DNA of 15,352 nucleotides from RUG472 sp045224495 (lineage in GTDB: Bacteria > Bacillota > Clostridia > Christensenellales > CAG-138). This document shows, piece by piece, positions 13,403 through 15,352 of the stretch. Every line of letters starts with the position of its first letter. Position 1 is the stretch's first letter. The stretch lies in the NCBI GenBank assembly GCA_045224495.1, contig JBGVAK010000132.1:1-15352 (forward strand). Direction: 5' to 3'. The notes under the pieces were generated by a model. That model did no database searches and was not told where the DNA came from. It worked only from the letters and a program-made list of their open reading frames with translations. The translations under genes were made by a program, and so were the position numbers.

Positions 13403-13452
13403 GCTTTACCGTACAGCCCCTGACCGAGGAAGAGGAAGCCCTCGTCGAATGA
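13399..13452 (+). pseudogene. Possible N-terminal remnant of a GNAT acetyltransferase (17 codons)
   Basis: A 17-codon frame opens with ATGA overlap on the PAP2-like gene and reads MSFTVQPLTEEEEALVE before TGA. This looks like the opening strand and first helix of GNAT acetyltransferases (typically MxFxVRPLTxED...). The homologous continuation is not seen in any frame before the deoD promoter at 13489. It may be a truncated gene left after a deletion, or a chance translationally coupled mini-frame. The match is short, so the call is tentative. Confidence 0.3.
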
Positions 13453-13488
13453 AGACGCACAAAAACAGGAAGCCGTCGCAAGAATCGG

Positions 13489-13518
13489 TTGTCAAAGGGC
13501 CGCCGGTTGTGATATAGT
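13489..13518 (+). promoter_or_regulatory. Promoter of deoD
   Basis: TTGTCA (13489-13494) and TATAGT (13513-13518) are 18 bp apart, with TGTGA directly before the -10. It is 30 bp before the deoD start and follows the GNAT-like remnant, so deoD is independently transcribed. Confidence 0.7.
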
Positions 13519-13548
13519 AAGAAAAAATGATCGGGAGGTAAGAAACCC

Positions 13549-14262
13549 ATGAAGCAACTGAATCTCACGCCCCACATCGGCTGCGCGCCGGAGGATTTCG
13601 CCAAGACCGTGCTCATGCCCGGCGACCCTCTGCGGGCGAAGATGATCGCGGAGACCTACTTCACCGACGCGGAACTGGTCAACAACATCCGGGGCGTCCA
13701 GGGCTACACCGGCTACTACAAGGGCAAGCGGGTGTCGGTCATGGCCAGCGGCATGGGCATGCCCGCCATCGGCATCTACTCCCACGAGCTCTTTAACTTC
13801 TTCGGCGTGGAGAGCATCATCCGCGTGGGCTCTGCCGGCGGTATGAACCCCGATCTGAAGCTCTTCGACATCGTCATCGGCCAGGGCGCCTGCTACAACA
13901 GCGCTTTCGTGAGCCAGTATGCCCTGCCCGGTACCTACTCCGCCATCGCCGACTTCGACCTCTGCCGCAAGGCGGTGGACGAGTGCGAGAAGCGGGGCTT
14001 CCGGTACAAGGTGGGGAACCTCCTGGCCTCCGACAACTTCTATAACGACGCCGTGGACCAGACCGCCTGGGTGAAGATGGGCGTGCTGGCGGCGGAGATG
14101 GAGAGCGCCGCCCTGTACATGAACGCGGCCCGGGCGGGCAAGAAGGCCCTGTGCATCTGCACCATCTCGGACCTGATCGCCGGCGGCGAAGCCACCACCC
14201 CCGAGCAGCGGCAGAACGCTTTCCACGACATGATCCAGGTGGCCCTAGAGATCGCGGAGTAA
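13549..14262 (+). CDS. deoD: Purine-nucleoside phosphorylase, DeoD (hexameric) type
   Basis: A 237-residue cytoplasmic enzyme that splits purine (deoxy)nucleosides with phosphate into free base and (deoxy)ribose-1-phosphate, for purine salvage. It matches the bacterial hexameric class over its full length: TPHIGC at the start (H9 contributes to the neighbouring subunit's site), the phosphate loop MPGDPLR (23-29), MASGMGMPA, RVGSAGG, the ribose-binding EMES (183-186), and the catalytic Asp208 in TISDLI. Length is normal. ATG 13549 has GGGAGGT at 13534-13540. It has its own promoter and a strong terminator at 14281, so it is a single-gene unit. No other nucleoside catabolism gene (deoB, deoC, cdd) is adjacent. 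Confidence 0.97.
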   Translation: MKQLNLTPHIGCAPEDFAKTVLMPGDPLRAKMIAETYFTDAELVNNIRGVQGYTGYYKGKRVSVMASGMGMPAIGIYSHELFNFFGVESIIRVGSAGGMNPDLKLFDIVIGQGACYNSAFVSQYALPGTYSAIADFDLCRKAVDECEKRGFRYKVGNLLASDNFYNDAVDQTAWVKMGVLAAEMESAALYMNAARAGKKALCICTISDLIAGGEATTPEQRQNAFHDMIQVALEIAE

Positions 14263-14276
14263 GCCAAACAGCATAG

Positions 14277-14305
14277 AAAAAGCAGCCCCGTGGGGCTGCT
14301 TTTTT
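14277..14305. terminator. Bidirectional terminator between deoD and the zinc peptidase
   Basis: AGCAGCCCC (14281-14289) pairs with GGGGCTGCT (14292-14300). T continues to 14305 on the plus strand, and an A run at 14277-14281 gives T on the minus strand. It sits between the convergent stops at 14262 and 14318 and can serve both. Confidence 0.92.
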
Positions 14306-14317
14306 ATCGTGTGGATG

Positions 14318-15022
14318 TTAGTTTCTTCTGCGGTTGCCGTTCACCAGCATGAAGAATCGGAGGAAGGAGAGGAGGGAACCGAGGGCCGCCAGCACGTAGG
14401 TCCAGGCGGCAGCCCGCAGGACCTTCTGGGCGTCGGTACGGTTGGCGTAATCGATGTATCCGCCGCGGTCCAGGAGCTCCAGCCCCCGCTGGCTGGCATT
14501 GAACTCCACGGGCAAGGTCACCAGTTGGAACAGGAACATGGTCCCGTAGAGAGCGAGGCCGATGACCGCCAAGGGGTAGAGGTTCATGAACAGGCCGATG
14601 AGGATCATGTAGGGCCCCATGGTGGCGCCGATGTTGGCCACGGGCAGCACGGCCGTGCGCCACTTGATGGGCGCGTAGTTCTCCTGGTACTGGAGCACGT
14701 GGCCGATCTCGTGGGCTGCGATGGCCAGGGCGGCCACGGAGTTGGAGTTATAGACATCCGTAGACAGGCCCACGGTGTCGTTCCGGGGGTCGTAGTGGTC
14801 GGTGAGGGTCCCCTGGACCGGCTGGACGGTGACGCTGCTGCCGTTATCGAGGAGCATCTCCTGGGCCGCCTGGTACGCCGGGATGCCCCGGGCAGCGGGG
14901 ACGGTGTTGTAACGATTGAAGACCCGCCGCACCTTGCCCTGGGCGATCAGGCTCAGGACGAAGACCACGATCAGGGCCAGCATCAGGGTCTCATAGCTGA
15001 CGTAGACGCCGAAAATGCGCAT
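14318..15022 (-). CDS. yugP: Membrane zinc metallopeptidase, YugP type
   Basis: A 234-residue membrane protein of the zinc peptidase family typified by Bacillus YugP (Zn_peptidase_2). An N-terminal membrane segment (about 11-28) is followed by a soluble part with the zinc-binding HEIGH motif (104-108; AAHEIGHVLQYQ). The likely third ligand is Glu173 in LPVEFNAS, a position conserved in the family. Further hydrophobic segments lie at about 123-146, 150-170 and 205-225. NDTVGLSTDVYNSNS (81-95) before the HExxH is also a family feature. The substrate and role are not established; membrane protein quality control is commonly assumed. ATG 15022 is chosen over the ORF's first ATG at 15091 because GGAAGGAGG lies just ahead, and the upstream 23 residues cover the promoter. 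It is divergent from asnS and convergent with deoD. Confidence 0.93.
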   Translation of the reverse strand: MRIFGVYVSYETLMLALIVVFVLSLIAQGKVRRVFNRYNTVPAARGIPAYQAAQEMLLDNGSSVTVQPVQGTLTDHYDPRNDTVGLSTDVYNSNSVAALAIAAHEIGHVLQYQENYAPIKWRTAVLPVANIGATMGPYMILIGLFMNLYPLAVIGLALYGTMFLFQLVTLPVEFNASQRGLELLDRGGYIDYANRTDAQKVLRAAAWTYVLAALGSLLSFLRFFMLVNGNRRRN

Positions 15023-15054
15023 GGGGAAAGCCTCCTTCCCTGTTCTATGGCTAC

Positions 15055-15060
15055 AGTATA
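15055..15060 (-). promoter_or_regulatory. Probable -10 of the yugP-like promoter
   Basis: The minus strand has TATACT here, 32 bp before the yugP start codon. A convincing -35 is missing: TGGTAA at 17-bp spacing is weak. The promoter region would abut the divergent asnS promoter. Confidence 0.45.
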
Positions 15061-15083
15061 CCACCTTCAGCGCGAATTTACCA

Positions 15084-15111
15084 TTGCGCACTGGAAATTT
15101 TGTGATATACT
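15084..15111 (+). promoter_or_regulatory. Promoter of asnS
   Basis: TTGCGC (15084-15089) and TATACT (15106-15111) are 16 bp apart. TGTGA precedes the -10, as at several other promoters in the window. The start codon is 35 bp downstream. No T-box leader or long untranslated region is present between promoter and gene. Confidence 0.65.
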
Positions 15112-15146
15112 AAGGAGAAACTTTTGTGAAATGTGAGGAAAACGCT

Positions 15147-15352
15147 ATGCTGAAACTGCGTGACATACAGAGGACGCCGGAAGCACACGTCGGCAGGATC
15201 ACCGTGGGCGGCTGGGTCCGCACCGTGCGGCAGGGAAAGGCCATGGGCTTCATCGAGCTCAACGACGGCACCTGCTTCAAACCCATCCAGGTGGTCTTCG
15301 AGAACGACGAGCGGGACCTGGGCCGCGGTCTCTCCACGGGCTGCTCCATCCG
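15147..15352 (+). CDS. asnS: Asparaginyl-tRNA synthetase, N-terminal part (cut by window end)
   Basis: The frame opens at ATG 15147, with GAGGAAA at 15135-15141, and runs off the end after 68 complete codons. The product begins with the anticodon-binding OB-fold of class IIb synthetases: RITVGGWVRTVRQGKAMGFIELNDGTCFKP, split here as RITVGGWVRTVR (17-28), MGFIELNDGTCF (33-44) and IQVVFENDE (47-55). The combination GWVRT, FIELNDG and CF is characteristic of AsnRS rather than AspRS or LysRS. The enzyme charges tRNA-Asn with asparagine in the cytoplasm. Full proteins are about 460 residues, so only the first seventh is here; the class II catalytic motifs lie beyond the window. Confidence 0.9.
   Translation, partial: MLKLRDIQRTPEAHVGRITVGGWVRTVRQGKAMGFIELNDGTCFKPIQVVFENDERDLGRGLSTGCSI

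Noticed and set aside
12646..13452. 268-codon frame overlapping the PAP2-like gene in another frame
   Set aside because: It begins in the divergent promoter region and its product is Pro/Arg/Gly-rich. Only its last 17 codons, after a separate ATG at 13399, are of interest and are listed on their own.

Overview
The window looks like a chromosomal segment from a GC-rich member of the Clostridia (Firmicutes). The support is the gene content: mfd followed by a PrsA/SurA-like foldase lipoprotein, a PepV-like M20 dipeptidase, a YugP-type zinc peptidase, DeoD, and a bacterial asparaginyl-tRNA synthetase. Strong GGAGG-type ribosome binding sites, many short hairpin-plus-T terminators, and lipoprotein and NlpC/P60 wall proteins point the same way. 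The genus cannot be fixed from the sequence. Most genes are clearly GC-rich (one line sampled at 11881-11940 is 42/60 G+C), apart from one AT-rich gene at 8212-10308.

Layout. 1-4037 (+): the 3' three quarters of mfd, then a foldase lipoprotein, closed by a strong terminator. 4125-5928 (+): a compact three-gene operon with a MerR-type promoter (19-bp spacer). It encodes a MerR regulator with two C-terminal membrane helices, a YbjQ/UPF0145 protein, and a YhfC-family intramembrane glutamic-type protease; the genes overlap. 5944-5970 is a terminator that can work on both strands. 6007-8019 (-): a large membrane-anchored wall hydrolase with four peptidoglycan-binding repeats, a basic then acidic low-complexity linker, and an NlpC/P60 domain. 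8212-10308 (-): an AT-rich multi-spanning GT-C/PMT-like membrane protein with its own promoter. 10461-12595 (-): an M20 dipeptidase followed by a secreted YdcF/DUF218 protein, ending in a terminator. 12728-13402 (+): a PAP2-like membrane phosphatase with a possible 17-codon acetyltransferase remnant behind it. 13549-14262 (+): deoD. 14318-15022 (-): a YugP-type membrane zinc peptidase convergent with deoD across a shared terminator. 15147 to the end (+): the start of asnS, divergent from the zinc peptidase.

Most genes are housekeeping or envelope functions. The most interesting part is the MerR-TM / YbjQ / YhfC operon. A DNA-binding domain tethered to the membrane is co-encoded with a predicted intramembrane protease, so a regulated-proteolysis signalling circuit is a reasonable hypothesis. 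The other notable features are the basic-acidic diblock linker of the wall hydrolase, the composition break at the glycosyltransferase-like gene, and a recurrent TGTGATA extended -10 promoter signature. No stretch longer than 300 bases lacks a gene. No tRNA, rRNA, CRISPR array, insertion sequence or phage gene was seen.
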